A stretch of DNA of 64,000 nt from Balneolaceae bacterium (GCA_017643365.1 JAEPNO010000007.1:1-64000); one strand, 5' to 3'. Counted from the stretch's first letter, positions 1 to 10,103 are shown. Program-made: numbers and translations. Notes: generated by a model from the sequence alone, not told the origin.

Positions 1-56
1 GGTGTCCTCCCTGGGTTTATTAGTCTCAAAACTCTAATCTAGGTGGGGACATCCTT
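1..56. repeat. Imperfect inverted repeat at window edge
   Basis: The first ~23 bases (GGTGTCCTCCCT...) pair imperfectly with the reverse complement of about 35-56 (CTAATCTAGG...GACATCC), around a short TCTCAAAACT loop. A CTTTTTG stretch follows. It could be a terminator of an upstream gene, a cassette recombination site, or the edge of a mobile element cut by the window. Nothing else here decides between these. Confidence 0.4.
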
Positions 57-67
57 TTTGTAAAGAT

Positions 68-154
68 CAAGCGTTTCCCCATGGGGATCTTCGACAAGCG
101 TTTCCCCATGGGGATCTTCGACAAGCGTTTCCCCATGGGGATCTTCGACAAGCG
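68..154. repeat. 27-bp tandem repeat, 3.2 copies
   Basis: Three perfect copies of a 27-bp unit lie at 68-94, 95-121 and 122-148, followed by the first six bases of a fourth. Each unit holds the perfect palindrome CCCCATGGGG inside CAAGCGTTTCCCC...GATCTTCGA. There are no unique spacers, so it is not a CRISPR array. No gene overlaps it. Confidence 0.9.
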
Positions 155-166
155 GACTCACCCCTG

Positions 167-203
167 CGCTAAAGCTTCGGAGTGCGGGCACTTCCGAAGC
201 TTT
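167..203. repeat. Long hairpin (REP-like)
   Basis: The arms AAAGCTTCGGA (171-181) and TCCGAAGCTTT (193-203) are perfectly complementary. The inner GTGC/GCAC extends the stem with a one-base bulge. The left flank, CGCTAAAGCTTCG (167-179), is the reverse complement of the core found at 238-254 and 17335-17350, so this belongs to a small repeat family. Confidence 0.6.
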
Positions 204-281
204 ATTAACATTCACACAAGGCTCGCCGCCTGTCTACCGAAGCCTTTGGCGTAGGTTGGCTTAAACGCAGGGTCGTTAGTT
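203..281 (+). repeat. Candidate attC-like imperfect palindrome
   Basis: This 79-bp stretch starts TATTAAC and ends GTTAGTT, close to the R'' and R' core sites of integron cassettes. Between them are imperfectly complementary arms (GCC..CC..CTAC against GTAGGTTGGC) around CGAAGCCTTTGGCG. The ATG of the next gene lies 10 bases beyond, as is usual for cassettes. No integrase gene is in the window and the core sites are not perfect, so this is a weak call. Confidence 0.25.
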
Positions 282-291
282 GGCTTACTCT

Positions 292-1008
292 ATGAAACAG
301 GCATTTTTCAAAATTTTAGTAGCAGTTCTTCTTTGCTTCTTTTTTGCTTCCTGTGCTATTCACCAGCCGATGAGTGAGATGGTTATGTTTCAAGAAAAGA
401 GAGCTTATTCTGATTCAACCTATTTCTCCAAGTATAGCCATAGCATTGCAAGTGCTAATACTGATCATTTCCTTGAATCTGAAATCATAAAATACACCAG
501 GGAGAATTATCCAGAAGGAAGAGAGATGAATTACGGTAACCCCATCGCATTAACTACCAATTTTATTTTCCTCAGTGAAAAACATAAAAACATTGGGTTT
601 TCTGTTTCCTTAGCTCCTCTGGTCATGGGCTCGGGAGTCGATGCAACTTATAATGTATTTGGAAAATACTATTTCACGGCAGCCGCAGGCATGGGTCGTG
701 ACATTAGAGACTATCAATCTCAGTTCATTTTTCAGCGTCGAGTCTTGGACGGAAATCCAATCGGTCTTTCATTTGGAGCTTTGGCTAGGAAAAGTTACCG
801 ATTTGTAAGTATCACTACCGATTATATGGGAGGAGATCATATTGATTATTATACAAATTCTTTCGGAATACGCTCGGTATTTACTTACTCACCAATATCG
901 GAATATGGCTCCTCAAGGTTTTTTATTCATGGTACAGGATCTATTAATTACGACATAACGTTGGAAACTTTTTACCCAAAGCTTGGAATTTCGTTAGGTG
1001 TATATTAA
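292..1008 (+). CDS. Hypothetical lipoprotein
   Basis: The 238-residue protein has a short basic start (MKQAFFK), a hydrophobic stretch and a lipobox ending in Cys (FFASC), so it should be a lipid-anchored envelope protein. The rest has alternating beta-strand-like segments (GIGFSV-type runs, many aromatic residues, C-terminal KLGISLGVY) that hint at a small beta-barrel or sandwich. I recognise no family. I chose ATG 292 because the in-frame TTG at 280 would only add residues before the signal peptide and would lie in the candidate recombination site. The gene stands alone between repeat-rich DNA and a convergent oxidase gene, which fits a mobile cassette but does not prove it. Confidence 0.7.
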   Translation: MKQAFFKILVAVLLCFFFASCAIHQPMSEMVMFQEKRAYSDSTYFSKYSHSIASANTDHFLESEIIKYTRENYPEGREMNYGNPIALTTNFIFLSEKHKNIGFSVSLAPLVMGSGVDATYNVFGKYYFTAAAGMGRDIRDYQSQFIFQRRVLDGNPIGLSFGALARKSYRFVSITTDYMGGDHIDYYTNSFGIRSVFTYSPISEYGSSRFFIHGTGSINYDITLETFYPKLGISLGVY

Positions 1009-1157
1009 ATATCGGCCAATTAACACCTTTTATAAAAACAGAATCAAGTAGATAATATTTTTCCAGCTCTGTTTGAGCTTTTGTTTACTGTACTTGTTCG
1101 TTGTTACCTTCATTGCTCACCCCACATCTTCCAGCAACAAATGAGTTCAAAAAGATC

Positions 1158-2288
1158 TCAAAACCGACCTACCCCTAAAAACCCGATATCGTAACTCGAT
1201 TCGCCTTGTGTGACTAGGTCCGCGAGGATCTCCCCCACTACCGGCACGAATTTGAAGCCATGACCGCTAAAGCCGGTGGCTAGTACGATATTGTTTTCCG
1301 AATCCGGAAGGAAATCGATTATAAAATGCTCATCGGGCGTATTTGTGTACATACACGTCGTTATTTCGATGGGTTGAGTTGCTAAGTCGGGCAAATATTG
1401 CTCCAAAATAGATCGCAGTTTTGCTTCTTCAACTTCACGATCAAAATCATCCATTTGTTGCGGCTCTATGCTTTCAGCTACGGTGTGATGGGCAAATTTG
1501 AAATAACCATTTTTTGGCGATTGCTCATCGTTTAGCTTAGGGAATCCATAATATATCCCGGGCACATTCTTATCCGCGATAATCCACGCCGGCATAGCGT
1601 CCGGATATTTTGGTGCCGACGCCCCCGCTTTCACCCATCCGATTAACTGTCGGCTTACGCTAAGCGGTAACTTTGCATTTGGGATCAATCCCGACACATA
1701 CGCACCTGAGGTAATCACCACTTTCTTTGCCTGATATGTGCCTTTGTCGGTTTTTATGGTGATGGCGCTTCCATCCTGCTCTAAGGTCTGAACCGATTCA
1801 TTGAGCAATATCACCGCTCCCAGACTTCGAGCCGCTTCTGCGTACGATTTGATGGCTTCATCCGCCCGAAGATAGCCGGCGTCCACTTCCGTAAACGCTT
1901 CGAACGTACTCGGTAAATCAAACCATGCTTGTTCCTGATCGGTGCAAGCACGAAGTTCGATGTTGTTTTCAGTGGCGGCAGCCTGCACTCCTTTGATAAT
2001 CGGGTGATCTTTCTCTCCGAAATAGGCAATTCCGCTTTTTGTGAACAGCTTTCGGCCTGATACTCGTTCAATCTCCTTCCAACCGCGGTAGGCCCCGTTC
2101 AACAACGGAATGTAATCCTGACTTTCATAATATGCCTTGCGAATCAAACGGGTTTGACCGGAATGCGATCCTTTACCGTGCACCAATCCGAATTGCTCGA
2201 TGCCCGCGACTTTAAATCCGGCTTTTGCCAGATGATACAAAGCGCTGGAGCCCATCGAGCCCAAACCGATTACAACTGCGTCATACAT
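1158..2288 (-). CDS. solA: Monomeric sarcosine oxidase / N-methyltryptophan oxidase-like FAD enzyme
   Basis: Full-length (376 aa) member of the DAO/MSOX family, which oxidatively demethylates N-methyl amino acids such as sarcosine or N-methyltryptophan using FAD and O2. An N-terminal GLGSMGSS dinucleotide-binding motif lies at residues 8-15. Cys312, in TTCMYTNTPDEHF, matches the cysteine that holds FAD covalently in monomeric sarcosine oxidase. GFSGHGFKFVP near the C-terminus is typical of the family. The substrate cannot be read from sequence; pipecolate oxidases share these motifs. The gene stands alone, separated from icmF by a REP-like pair. Confidence 0.85.
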   Translation of the reverse strand: MYDAVVIGLGSMGSSALYHLAKAGFKVAGIEQFGLVHGKGSHSGQTRLIRKAYYESQDYIPLLNGAYRGWKEIERVSGRKLFTKSGIAYFGEKDHPIIKGVQAAATENNIELRACTDQEQAWFDLPSTFEAFTEVDAGYLRADEAIKSYAEAARSLGAVILLNESVQTLEQDGSAITIKTDKGTYQAKKVVITSGAYVSGLIPNAKLPLSVSRQLIGWVKAGASAPKYPDAMPAWIIADKNVPGIYYGFPKLNDEQSPKNGYFKFAHHTVAESIEPQQMDDFDREVEEAKLRSILEQYLPDLATQPIEITTCMYTNTPDEHFIIDFLPDSENNIVLATGFSGHGFKFVPVVGEILADLVTQGESSYDIGFLGVGRF

Positions 2289-2358
2289 TAGTGTTGGGGC
2301 ACGTAGAAGTTAGATAATTCGCGGTCATATCAAATTTGCTAAGCGTTAGCCTAAACCT

Positions 2359-2528
2359 GTCATTCAGATCCGCCAGCTGGCGGAGAAGAACCTAGACGGA
2401 TGATTATTTCTCTCACGCTAAAAAGGATTTAATTTTATCAACGTTGATTGCTGTTATTACTAAAAGTTAAAGCTTTTCCTTCTACCCGTTCAGATCCTTC
2501 TCCCGACATAAATCGGGATCAGGATGAC
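2359..2528. repeat. Inverted pair of REP-like elements in the solA-icmF gap
   Basis: Copy 1 (2359-2394) reads GTCATTCAGATCC, then the perfect 16-bp palindrome TCCGCCAGCTGGCGGA (2369-2384), then GAAGAACCT. Copy 2 (2491-2528, opposite orientation) reads GTCATCCTGATCCCGA...TCGGGAGAAGGATCTG with TCCCGA/TCGGGA arms (2501-2506, 2513-2518). Flanks are conserved and stems differ, as in REP/BIME elements. The whole 276-bp gap otherwise shows nothing coding. Confidence 0.7.
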
Positions 2529-2564
2529 TACTCGAGTCTACGAATTACCTTTCAACTTCAAGGC

Positions 2565-5500
2565 TTACATATTTCGGCGATATTGGCCACCCACTTCGTA
2601 TAGTGCATGCGAAATCTGTCCGAGCGAAGCCACTTTTACCGTTTCCATCAACTCTTCGAAGAGATTCCCATTATTTCGGGCAACCTCTTTCAGGCGCTGA
2701 ATTGCTTGCTCGGCCTCAGATTCGTTACGTTTCCAGAATGTTTCCAGATTCTCAATTTGCTGCTTCTTCTCGTCTTCGGTAGATCGGATAAGCTCAATAG
2801 GTCCTTCGTCTTCATCGGCTTTGTCGTTTAGGAAGGTGTTCACCCCGATAATCGGAAGTTCGCCGGAATGCTTTTTACTTTCGTAGTACAAACTTTCATC
2901 TTGAATCTTTCCACGCTGATACATGCTTTCCATAGCGCCTAAAACTCCACCACGTTCGGTGAGGCGATCAAATTCGGTAAGGATGGCTTCTTCCACCAAA
3001 TCCGTTAGCTCGTCCAGGAAGTAAGAACCTTGATTGATGTTCTCATTTTTTGCCGTTCCAAGTTCCCGGTTGATGATCATTTGGATGGCTAAAGCTCTGC
3101 GAACAGACTCCTCAGTAGGTGTGGTAATTGCTTCATCATATGCATTGGTGTGCAACGAGTTACAATTATCATAGATCGCCAATAATGCCTGCAAAGTAGT
3201 TCGGATATCGTTGAATTGAATTTCCTGTGCATGCAACGAACGACCACTGGTTTGGATATGATATTTCAGTTTTTGAGAGCGGTCATTCGCACGATATTTA
3301 TTTTTCATGGCAATCGCCCAAATACGTCGCGCTACCCTTCCGATCACCGCATATTCAGGATCCAATCCGTTACTGAAAAAGAACGACAGATTGTGAGCGA
3401 AGTCATCCACGCTAAGTCCGCGTGCCAGGTAATATTCCACAAAGGTAAATCCATTTGCCAGCGTGAAGGCGGCTTGAGTAATCGGATTTGCACCCGCTTC
3501 GGCAATGTGATATCCCGAAATAGACACCGAATAATAGTTCCGAACCTTGTGCTCGGTGAAATAGGTTTGAATATCGCCCATCATCTTCAAGGCAAACTCG
3601 GTACTGAAAATACATGTGTTTTGCGCCTGATCTTCTTTCAGGATATCCGCCTGAACGGTTCCACGAACTACGCTTAGCGCTTTTGCTTTAATGTTTTGAT
3701 AAGTCTCCTGATCCAGCAGCTTATCGCCGGTCATTCCGATCAAACCTAAACCAAATCCATCGTTTCCGGCAGGCAAGCCATTTGCATAGTTCGGCTGAGC
3801 AACTCCACGCTGCTCAAAGTACTTGGCAATCTGCTTTTGAGCTTCTTCCCACTTGCCTTCCTGTTTTAAATGTCGCTCCACTTCCTGATCAATCACCGTG
3901 TTCATAAACATGGCTAAAATCATCGGTGCCGGACCGTTGATAGTCATTGACACAGATGTAGTTGGCGCTGTTAGTTCAAACCCGGAGTAAAGCTTCTTCA
4001 TATCGTCGAGCGTACAAATACTAACACCCGAATTTCCAATTTTCCCGTAGATATCAGGACGGAATCCGGGGTCTTCGCCGTACAAGGTAACCGAATCAAA
4101 AGCGGTAGATAATCGAGCTGCAGGCAGCCCCTCACTCACGTAATGAAAGCGTTTATTGGTTCTTTCCGGAGTTCCTTCACCGGCAAACATACGGGTTGGA
4201 TCTTCACCCTCACGCTTGAACGGAAATACCCCCGCAGTATATGGGAAATAGCCCGGTAGATTTTCCTTCAATGCAAACTTGAGGCGTTCGCCCGAATGCT
4301 TGGTTTTCGGAACTGCAACACGCCGGATTTTAAGCCCGCTTAAAGACTCATTGTATAATTTATTCTTGAAACTACGTCCGCGCACCTGCACTTCCAATTC
4401 ATCCTGAGCGTACTGCTCGGCAAGCTCATCCCAACCTTCAAGCACACGTTTTGGCAATAAATCGAGTTGATCTTCCCATTTCGATTTTAACTTGGTAAGT
4501 GGACTTAATACATTCTCCTTATCTACTCCATCCCAATCGTTTAACTGCTCTAAAGTTCCTTTCACTTCATCCCATTTCGAAGCAATTTCAACTTGTTGCT
4601 CAGCCCAGGTGTGGTAGTCTCTTATCGTTTCTGAAATCTCTGATAAATAGCGAACTCGTTTTCCGGGGATGATCGCCTGACTCCGAATATCTTCTGAAGG
4701 CTCAGAATTCACGTAGATCTGCTTTTCCCAATCTAATCCGTACTGTGTATTGATTTTATCAACCAATGCGCTAAACAAGCGATTTACGCCTTCGTCGTTA
4801 AATTGGGCAGCGATTGTAGGATATACGGGCATATTTGCCGGATCAGCGTGCCATTGACCAGAATTGCGTTGCATTTGCTTGCGCACATCACGTAACGCAT
4901 CCATCGAACCTTTCTTCTCGAACTTGTTCAACACCACAATATCGGCCAGATCAAGCATATTGATCTTCTCTAACTGTGTAGCTGCGCCATATTCACTGGT
5001 CATCACATACATCGAAATGTCTGTGAGGTCTACAATTTCAGTTCCACTCTGCCCGATTCCGCTTGTCTCCACAATAATTAAATCAAATCCGGCCGCTTTG
5101 TACAATGCGATCACCGCTTCCAAAGCTTCGCTGGTTGAGCGATTTGATGCTCGTGTTGCCAGACTTCTCATGTACACCCGCGGTGTATCAATACTGTTCA
5201 TTCGGATGCGATCGCCAAGTAAAGCACCACCGGTTTTCAAGCGCGATGGATCTACCGAAATGATCCCAATATTTATGTCCTCAAATTCGGTTAAAAAGCG
5301 ACGGACAATTTCATCGGTCAGTGAGCTTTTACCTGCCCCACCGGTTCCGGTAATCCCCAATAATGGAACCTGATTTTTGTTGACATCTAATTTAATTTTA
5401 CCGTTGTCTGCGAGTAGTTTACCTGAATCAAACTTTAGAATTTCATCGGTATGATTCTCTAGTGCGGTGATTCCTTTCGCAAGCTCAACAGCTTCTTTAT

Positions 5501-6032
5501 TTTTGATGGAATCGGCATCCACTTTATAGTTTTTGATGGTATCGAAATCGCATTCTTTCAGCATGAAATTAATCATGCCTTGCAGCCCCATTTTACTTCC
5601 GTCTTCAACAGAAAAAATTCGGGTCACCCCGGCGTTATGTAAGTCTTCAATTTCTTCGGGGACAATCACTCCACCGCCGCCGCCGAACACTTTGATATGC
5701 TCGGCACCCTGTTCGCGAAGTAATTCCGTCATGTATTTAAAATATTCTACGTGTCCGCCTTGATACGAACTAATGGCAATACCTTGCACATCTTCCTGAA
5801 TGGCACAGTTCACAATTTCGTGCACCGAGCGATTATGACCCAAATGAATTACCTCAGCCCCACTACTTTGCAAAATTCGACGCATAATGTTTATTGAAGC
5901 ATCGTGACCATCAAATAAACTGGCAGCAGTTACAAAACGAACTTTATGTTTTGTGTGGTAAGGGGTATTCGAATACAATTCTTGAGTATCGGATGATGAA
6001 ACAGGATTTTCTGACTGTGTTTTTAAAGACAT
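2565..6032 (-). CDS. icmF: Fused isobutyryl-CoA mutase IcmF
   Basis: This single 1,155-residue chain combines the parts of a B12-dependent acyl-CoA mutase that interconverts isobutyryl-CoA and n-butyryl-CoA. The cobalamin-binding domain comes first, with DGHDAS (41-46) giving the DxHxxG-type lower ligand and a GGGGG loop after it. A MeaI/ArgK-type G-protein chaperone follows, with Walker [10 protein letters not shown] near 220 and the NKFE variant of the guanine-binding motif. The methylmalonyl-CoA-mutase-type catalytic half ends the chain. I chose ATG 6032 (MSLKT), because the longer in-frame reading to 6095 adds 21 residues of non-domain sequence. No cobalamin-riboswitch-like element is visible upstream. 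It stands alone as a transcription unit. Confidence 0.93.
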   Translation of the reverse strand: MSLKTQSENPVSSSDTQELYSNTPYHTKHKVRFVTAASLFDGHDASINIMRRILQSSGAEVIHLGHNRSVHEIVNCAIQEDVQGIAISSYQGGHVEYFKYMTELLREQGAEHIKVFGGGGGVIVPEEIEDLHNAGVTRIFSVEDGSKMGLQGMINFMLKECDFDTIKNYKVDADSIKNKEAVELAKGITALENHTDEILKFDSGKLLADNGKIKLDVNKNQVPLLGITGTGGAGKSSLTDEIVRRFLTEFEDINIGIISVDPSRLKTGGALLGDRIRMNSIDTPRVYMRSLATRASNRSTSEALEAVIALYKAAGFDLIIVETSGIGQSGTEIVDLTDISMYVMTSEYGAATQLEKINMLDLADIVVLNKFEKKGSMDALRDVRKQMQRNSGQWHADPANMPVYPTIAAQFNDEGVNRLFSALVDKINTQYGLDWEKQIYVNSEPSEDIRSQAIIPGKRVRYLSEISETIRDYHTWAEQQVEIASKWDEVKGTLEQLNDWDGVDKENVLSPLTKLKSKWEDQLDLLPKRVLEGWDELAEQYAQDELEVQVRGRSFKNKLYNESLSGLKIRRVAVPKTKHSGERLKFALKENLPGYFPYTAGVFPFKREGEDPTRMFAGEGTPERTNKRFHYVSEGLPAARLSTAFDSVTLYGEDPGFRPDIYGKIGNSGVSICTLDDMKKLYSGFELTAPTTSVSMTINGPAPMILAMFMNTVIDQEVERHLKQEGKWEEAQKQIAKYFEQRGVAQPNYANGLPAGNDGFGLGLIGMTGDKLLDQETYQNIKAKALSVVRGTVQADILKEDQAQNTCIFSTEFALKMMGDIQTYFTEHKVRNYYSVSISGYHIAEAGANPITQAAFTLANGFTFVEYYLARGLSVDDFAHNLSFFFSNGLDPEYAVIGRVARRIWAIAMKNKYRANDRSQKLKYHIQTSGRSLHAQEIQFNDIRTTLQALLAIYDNCNSLHTNAYDEAITTPTEESVRRALAIQMIINRELGTAKNENINQGSYFLDELTDLVEEAILTEFDRLTERGGVLGAMESMYQRGKIQDESLYYESKKHSGELPIIGVNTFLNDKADEDEGPIELIRSTEDEKKQQIENLETFWKRNESEAEQAIQRLKEVARNNGNLFEELMETVKVASLGQISHALYEVGGQYRRNM

Positions 6033-6165
6033 CTGTGATGTTTGAATTTTATTGGAAGCGATTCCAAAGATACAAAAATGCTGTAGCGGATGCATCTTTC
6101 AGAATAGAACAATCAATTCAAAATCGACTTATTCTTGGGCACGCTTAAAATGAAAAACTTATGGA

Positions 6166-7026
6166 CTATCTTTTCTTTTCGACAATGGTTCGATGAGGAA
6201 ATGGGATTTCGATCCCTTCTTTGTCGAACCTTTTTTTGATGCTTTCCAGTAAATCGCAGCCCAATACAAAGGCATCAGCAGAATCTTTGGCATTGGCCCA
6301 GGCTCTCAGATTCACTGAAGATTCTCCCATCGATATTACCCGAACATGCACTAAAGGCTCGCCTTTTTCTTTTTGCTCATCTGTTCTGGCGTCAATAAAT
6401 AGTGGATGTGCGGCTACTTCTTCTTTCATTATTTTTTTAGCCAGATCTATATCGGAATCGTAACTGATGCCCATTTCTATCCATTTAGTAATTCGGTCGT
6501 CTTCGTAATTTGAGTTCACCAGAATTTCGTTGCTTATCACCGAGTTTGGGATAATGATTCGCTGATTCAGAAAATTTCGAATCACTGTATGTCGAAGGTT
6601 TATATCTTCAACAACTCCACTTAAGGTTGTACGGAGCTCAATACGGTCGTTGATTTTATAGGGCTTAAAAATCACGATGAAAATTCCGCCGATAATATTG
6701 GCGAGTGCCTGTTGCGAGGCGAATCCAATTGCGATGGCTAATACTCCGGCACCGGCAAACATGGTGGTTGCCAACACTCGAAGCTGAGGAATCATGTAAA
6801 TTGAAACGCCTATTCCTGTTATATAAATAAGTACTCCAACCCCTCGTTTTAGGAATTTTAAATTTGTGATATCATCATCGTCATCAGAGTCTTCGGTTCG
6901 CTTGATGGCTTTGGTAAACAAATAATTTACCGTGGAGGCAATAATGATGGTTCCTAAGATGGTGAATACCACCAAGGTAAATACCAACCATTCTTCGGGG
7001 ATAAGATTTTTAAGTGGGCCTTGCAT
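6166..7026 (-). CDS. MscS-family mechanosensitive channel
   Basis: A small (286 aa) mechanosensitive channel of the inner membrane that opens on hypo-osmotic shock. Transmembrane segments lie near 13-36 and 60-80. The pore helix near 88-121 is rich in Gly and Ala (AGAGVLAIAIGFASQQ), then IGGIFIVIFKPYKINDRI leads into the beta domain with NQRIIIPNSVI. An acidic DSDDDDD run separates the first two helices. The start overlaps the stop of the upstream gene as TAATG, so the two are probably translationally coupled. Confidence 0.92.
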   Translation of the reverse strand: MQGPLKNLIPEEWLVFTLVVFTILGTIIIASTVNYLFTKAIKRTEDSDDDDDITNLKFLKRGVGVLIYITGIGVSIYMIPQLRVLATTMFAGAGVLAIAIGFASQQALANIIGGIFIVIFKPYKINDRIELRTTLSGVVEDINLRHTVIRNFLNQRIIIPNSVISNEILVNSNYEDDRITKWIEMGISYDSDIDLAKKIMKEEVAAHPLFIDARTDEQKEKGEPLVHVRVISMGESSVNLRAWANAKDSADAFVLGCDLLESIKKRFDKEGIEIPFPHRTIVEKKR

Positions 7027-8726
7027 TAAAATTCGATGGTTACTTGAGAGGTGAAGCCTGTTTGTACTTTTACTGATTTTCGGATGATAAAAGGCTCAGG
7101 TGCGGTATATGGCGAAACTGTTCCTTTATTCCATATTCCATCTCCGTTTTCATCTTTAAATATCCTTAAAAGATAAGATAATGGCGGCAAATCGGTGATG
7201 GTTGTTACATCTGTCAATGTACCTTCATAAACCAGTTCATTTTGAATATTTTCGAGCTTGTAATGAAAAACAGGTAGCGTGGTGGAGTCGGCAACAGCAC
7301 TCGTATCCATAACTGCGATTTCAATTTCGCCAAGTTCGGTGTTATCCCAAATTTCCGGTGTGTATAAAGCACGACGTTGTGTAACCGGGTTCCAAACCAG
7401 AAATTGATAATTAACTCCATCGATCCATTGCTCTTGTGGTGGAATTATAAGTCGATTATGATCGAAAGCAAGATTTGGCCAGTCATCGAAAGAAACATCT
7501 CCTTCAACTACCACCAACGAATCGAACAGCGTTCTGGAATTTATATTCGCCGCATATTTTATAACATAAGGCTGAGTTGGAAATAATCCCGAGTTTGTTT
7601 CTACCCCAATAATCCGCTGTGCAGTTGTGTCGGGCTGATCGCTGCCAGTAAATCTAAAGGTTCTTGAAATTACTTCGTTACCTGCTTTATCTGTGATTCC
7701 GGAGACGCTCAATTCAAACGTTCTGGAAGCAGTAAGCAACGAATCTGATTGAGCAAAAATAGCGTTCTTTTCGTCTTTTTGAACATATAATGGATTTGCC
7801 TCGCTATAGAAAACTCCTGTTGTATCGGTTATAGTGATGGAAGCTGAATCGGAAAGTACCACATCGTCATTAAAACGAAGTCGCAGTCGCTGTTCAGAAA
7901 ATAACCCTACCCCCTGCAGCTTCGGCGCCAATGAATCTTCGAAAGCGATATAAATTGTTCCGAGTTCAACCGAATCCCCTTTTGCCAATTCTAATTGGTC
8001 GATCTCAAACGGACTGGCTGTTTCATTTTCAGGATCCCAAATTTTATTCCTGTTCCGATCATCAAAATAAAACGCTTTATAGGTTCCCTCGCGTAAATAC
8101 GAAAACTTGAAATATCCACCGGTATCGGTTTCGGCAGTGTAATTGTATGGCGCTTTTAAATCGATGGGCGAACGATACAACGCTACTTTTCTTGTGGTTT
8201 CACCGGCTCCGGTATCTGCATTTCGAATTCGGCCTTTAATTATTCCCCGATCGATTTCATCCCCTGTTGAAAACGCAATTACTGTTGGTGTTCCGATTCG
8301 ATTGCCTTTTGTATCAGAAATTTGCCCCCCAAGGGTTACAATAATGGTAGTTGAATCGGGCAAGGGATCTTCAAATTTGATTGCCAATCGTTTTCGCTTC
8401 CAATCGGTGGAGTAGGTTGCGCCAAAATCCGGTTCGATCGTGATGTTATTATTAATCGAATTTCGATTTACAAATTCATCGAAATAAAATAATACTTCGT
8501 CGTTTTCGAAATTTGTAGTTCCGGTTTCAGGTTCTGTATATAATATAACCGGCCCTTTTTCGTCTCTTGGTCCGCCTGTAGGTCCTACGGGAGTAGCACA
8601 ATAAATAAGTGCAAAAGCGACAATTAAAAATAATGGGAAAAGATTCTTGGGATGCAATGCGTTTATGTGCAGATTATTCGTTGATTGTATGTATCTATTT
8701 GCAGAAGTTGCCGTTAAATTCGGCAA
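7026..8726 (-). CDS. Ig-like domain lipoprotein
   Basis: Secreted or outer-membrane lipoprotein of up to 566 aa. After the lipobox (FALIYC) comes PVGPTGGPRDEKGP and a Big_5-type Ig-like domain (DEVLFYFDEFVN...), typical of Bacteroidota-group proteins. A CarboxypepD-regulatory-like segment follows, with YFDDRNRNKIWDPE resembling a calcium loop, then further beta domains. The ATG at 8726 leaves about 30 residues before the signal peptide. An in-frame TTG at 8657 would give a neat signal (LHPKNLFPLFLIVAFALIYC) and may be the true start. The enzymatic role is unknown; a structural or assembly role is likely. It is coupled to the MscS gene. Confidence 0.8.
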   Translation of the reverse strand: MPNLTATSANRYIQSTNNLHINALHPKNLFPLFLIVAFALIYCATPVGPTGGPRDEKGPVILYTEPETGTTNFENDEVLFYFDEFVNRNSINNNITIEPDFGATYSTDWKRKRLAIKFEDPLPDSTTIIVTLGGQISDTKGNRIGTPTVIAFSTGDEIDRGIIKGRIRNADTGAGETTRKVALYRSPIDLKAPYNYTAETDTGGYFKFSYLREGTYKAFYFDDRNRNKIWDPENETASPFEIDQLELAKGDSVELGTIYIAFEDSLAPKLQGVGLFSEQRLRLRFNDDVVLSDSASITITDTTGVFYSEANPLYVQKDEKNAIFAQSDSLLTASRTFELSVSGITDKAGNEVISRTFRFTGSDQPDTTAQRIIGVETNSGLFPTQPYVIKYAANINSRTLFDSLVVVEGDVSFDDWPNLAFDHNRLIIPPQEQWIDGVNYQFLVWNPVTQRRALYTPEIWDNTELGEIEIAVMDTSAVADSTTLPVFHYKLENIQNELVYEGTLTDVTTITDLPPLSYLLRIFKDENGDGIWNKGTVSPYTAPEPFIIRKSVKVQTGFTSQVTIEF

Positions 8727-8782
8727 TTTTAACCAAAAAGAACGTACGTAATTAGTTTTTGCTTCAACGCAAAGTAAGAAGA

Positions 8783-10102
8783 ATGAGCATATCTCTGGGG
8801 CGATTTTTTTTAGTGATTATTTTTGCTGCATTAGCATCATCGTGTGGAGCTTATTTACTTGATTCTGCTCAAAACGATTTGCGTGATTCTTTCGCATCCG
8901 GCGATTTCGAGTCTACCTCAGCAATGATGGAATCGCTTGAGAAAAAAGGTGTTTATACCGAAAAAGATGCAGTTTTACTCAATCTCGAAAAAGGAAGTGC
9001 GTACCATTTTTCCGGCGATTATTCAGCAAGTAATAGCTATTTCGAGCAGGCTGAGTTCAACATTGAAGATTTATATACCAAAAGTATATCCAGAGCATTA
9101 AAGTCGTTTTTGGTGAATGATAATCAACTGTCTTATGATGGTGAAGATTACGAAGATGTATATTTGAATGTTTTTAAAGCGCTCAATTATATTCATCTCG
9201 AAGACTTTGAAGGTGCATTAGTTGAAACCCGCAGAATTTCATACAAGCTTGACCAAATCAATACAAAATACCGCGGATTGGTAGAAACACTTTCGAAGGC
9301 AGATACCACGAATACCGGTTCTGATAAGTGGTCTACGGGCAAAAGTAATATCCAAAACAGCACTTTGGGTTATTATTTGGCTACAATTTTATATGCGAAA
9401 ACGAACAAGCCGGATGATGCCCGAATTTCGTATCAGAATTTATTGAAAGCTCATCAGGAGCAATCTTCCTATTTTCTACTTGACGCTTATGATTATCAAA
9501 AATTCGACAAGCTCACCAACCCGGATGCCTATAACGTGCTGATAAAAGCTTTTTCAGGCCGTTCTCCGATGAAAGTGCAGGATGATTCACGAATTTATTT
9601 CGAAGATTCGGATACGTATATAAAGTTCAGCTTTCCGGTATTATTAAAATATCAAAGTGAGGTTTACTCCGTTTCTGTTTCTGTAAATGGAACAACTCAG
9701 GAAGAATTAGCTACGATCGAACATTTAGATAAAGTGGCCGGTGAGGTATACAAAGTAAAAGAACCGTTAATTATAGCAAGAACCATGGTGCGAGCAACCT
9801 TAAAATCGCTGGCTTCGAACCGCGCTAGTAATAAAGTAAGTGAAAAGAATGAAGGGTTGGGTAGTTTGTTAAACTTCCTGGGAAAATTAGCTCAGGAAAC
9901 TACCGAAAAGGCTGATTTAAGAGGATGGCAAACAATGCCGGGCACTTCTCATGCCACAGTTTTAAGTTTACCGGCAGGTGTGCATTCTGTACGAATAGAT
10001 TATCTTGATCGGCGTGGAAAAGTACTATTTTTTGAAGAACAGGAAATTGAAGTAACAGAAAACGATGCACTAAAACTGGTTGAATCAATTTATTGGAATT
10101 AA
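8783..10102 (+). CDS. COG3014-like TPR lipoprotein
   Basis: A 439-aa lipoprotein (MSISLGRFFLVIIFAALASSC) with helical repeats of TPR character in the first half (FASGDFESTSAMMESLEKKG, FSGDYSASNSYFEQAE) and a beta-rich C-terminal half ending in a conserved HSVRIDYLDRRGKVL segment. It resembles the COG3014 proteins encoded next to LpoB-like lipoproteins in other bacteria. ATG 8783 was chosen over an in-frame codon at 8759 because the signal peptide begins there. It heads a three-gene operon with 1-3 bp spacing. Its role is probably in periplasmic cell-wall enzyme regulation, by neighbourhood only. Confidence 0.7.
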   Translation: MSISLGRFFLVIIFAALASSCGAYLLDSAQNDLRDSFASGDFESTSAMMESLEKKGVYTEKDAVLLNLEKGSAYHFSGDYSASNSYFEQAEFNIEDLYTKSISRALKSFLVNDNQLSYDGEDYEDVYLNVFKALNYIHLEDFEGALVETRRISYKLDQINTKYRGLVETLSKADTTNTGSDKWSTGKSNIQNSTLGYYLATILYAKTNKPDDARISYQNLLKAHQEQSSYFLLDAYDYQKFDKLTNPDAYNVLIKAFSGRSPMKVQDDSRIYFEDSDTYIKFSFPVLLKYQSEVYSVSVSVNGTTQEELATIEHLDKVAGEVYKVKEPLIIARTMVRATLKSLASNRASNKVSEKNEGLGSLLNFLGKLAQETTEKADLRGWQTMPGTSHATVLSLPAGVHSVRIDYLDRRGKVLFFEEQEIEVTENDALKLVESIYWN

Positions 10103-10103
10103 T

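Noticed and set aside
68-154. CRISPR array
   Set aside because: Repeats are directly adjacent with no spacers and no cas genes.
4864-5373. 169-codon ORF antisense to icmF
   Set aside because: It sits over the G-protein domain of icmF; no signal for independent start or domain.
6033-6165. Cobalamin riboswitch upstream of icmF
   Set aside because: No B12-box-like sequence or extended fold is apparent in the short leader.
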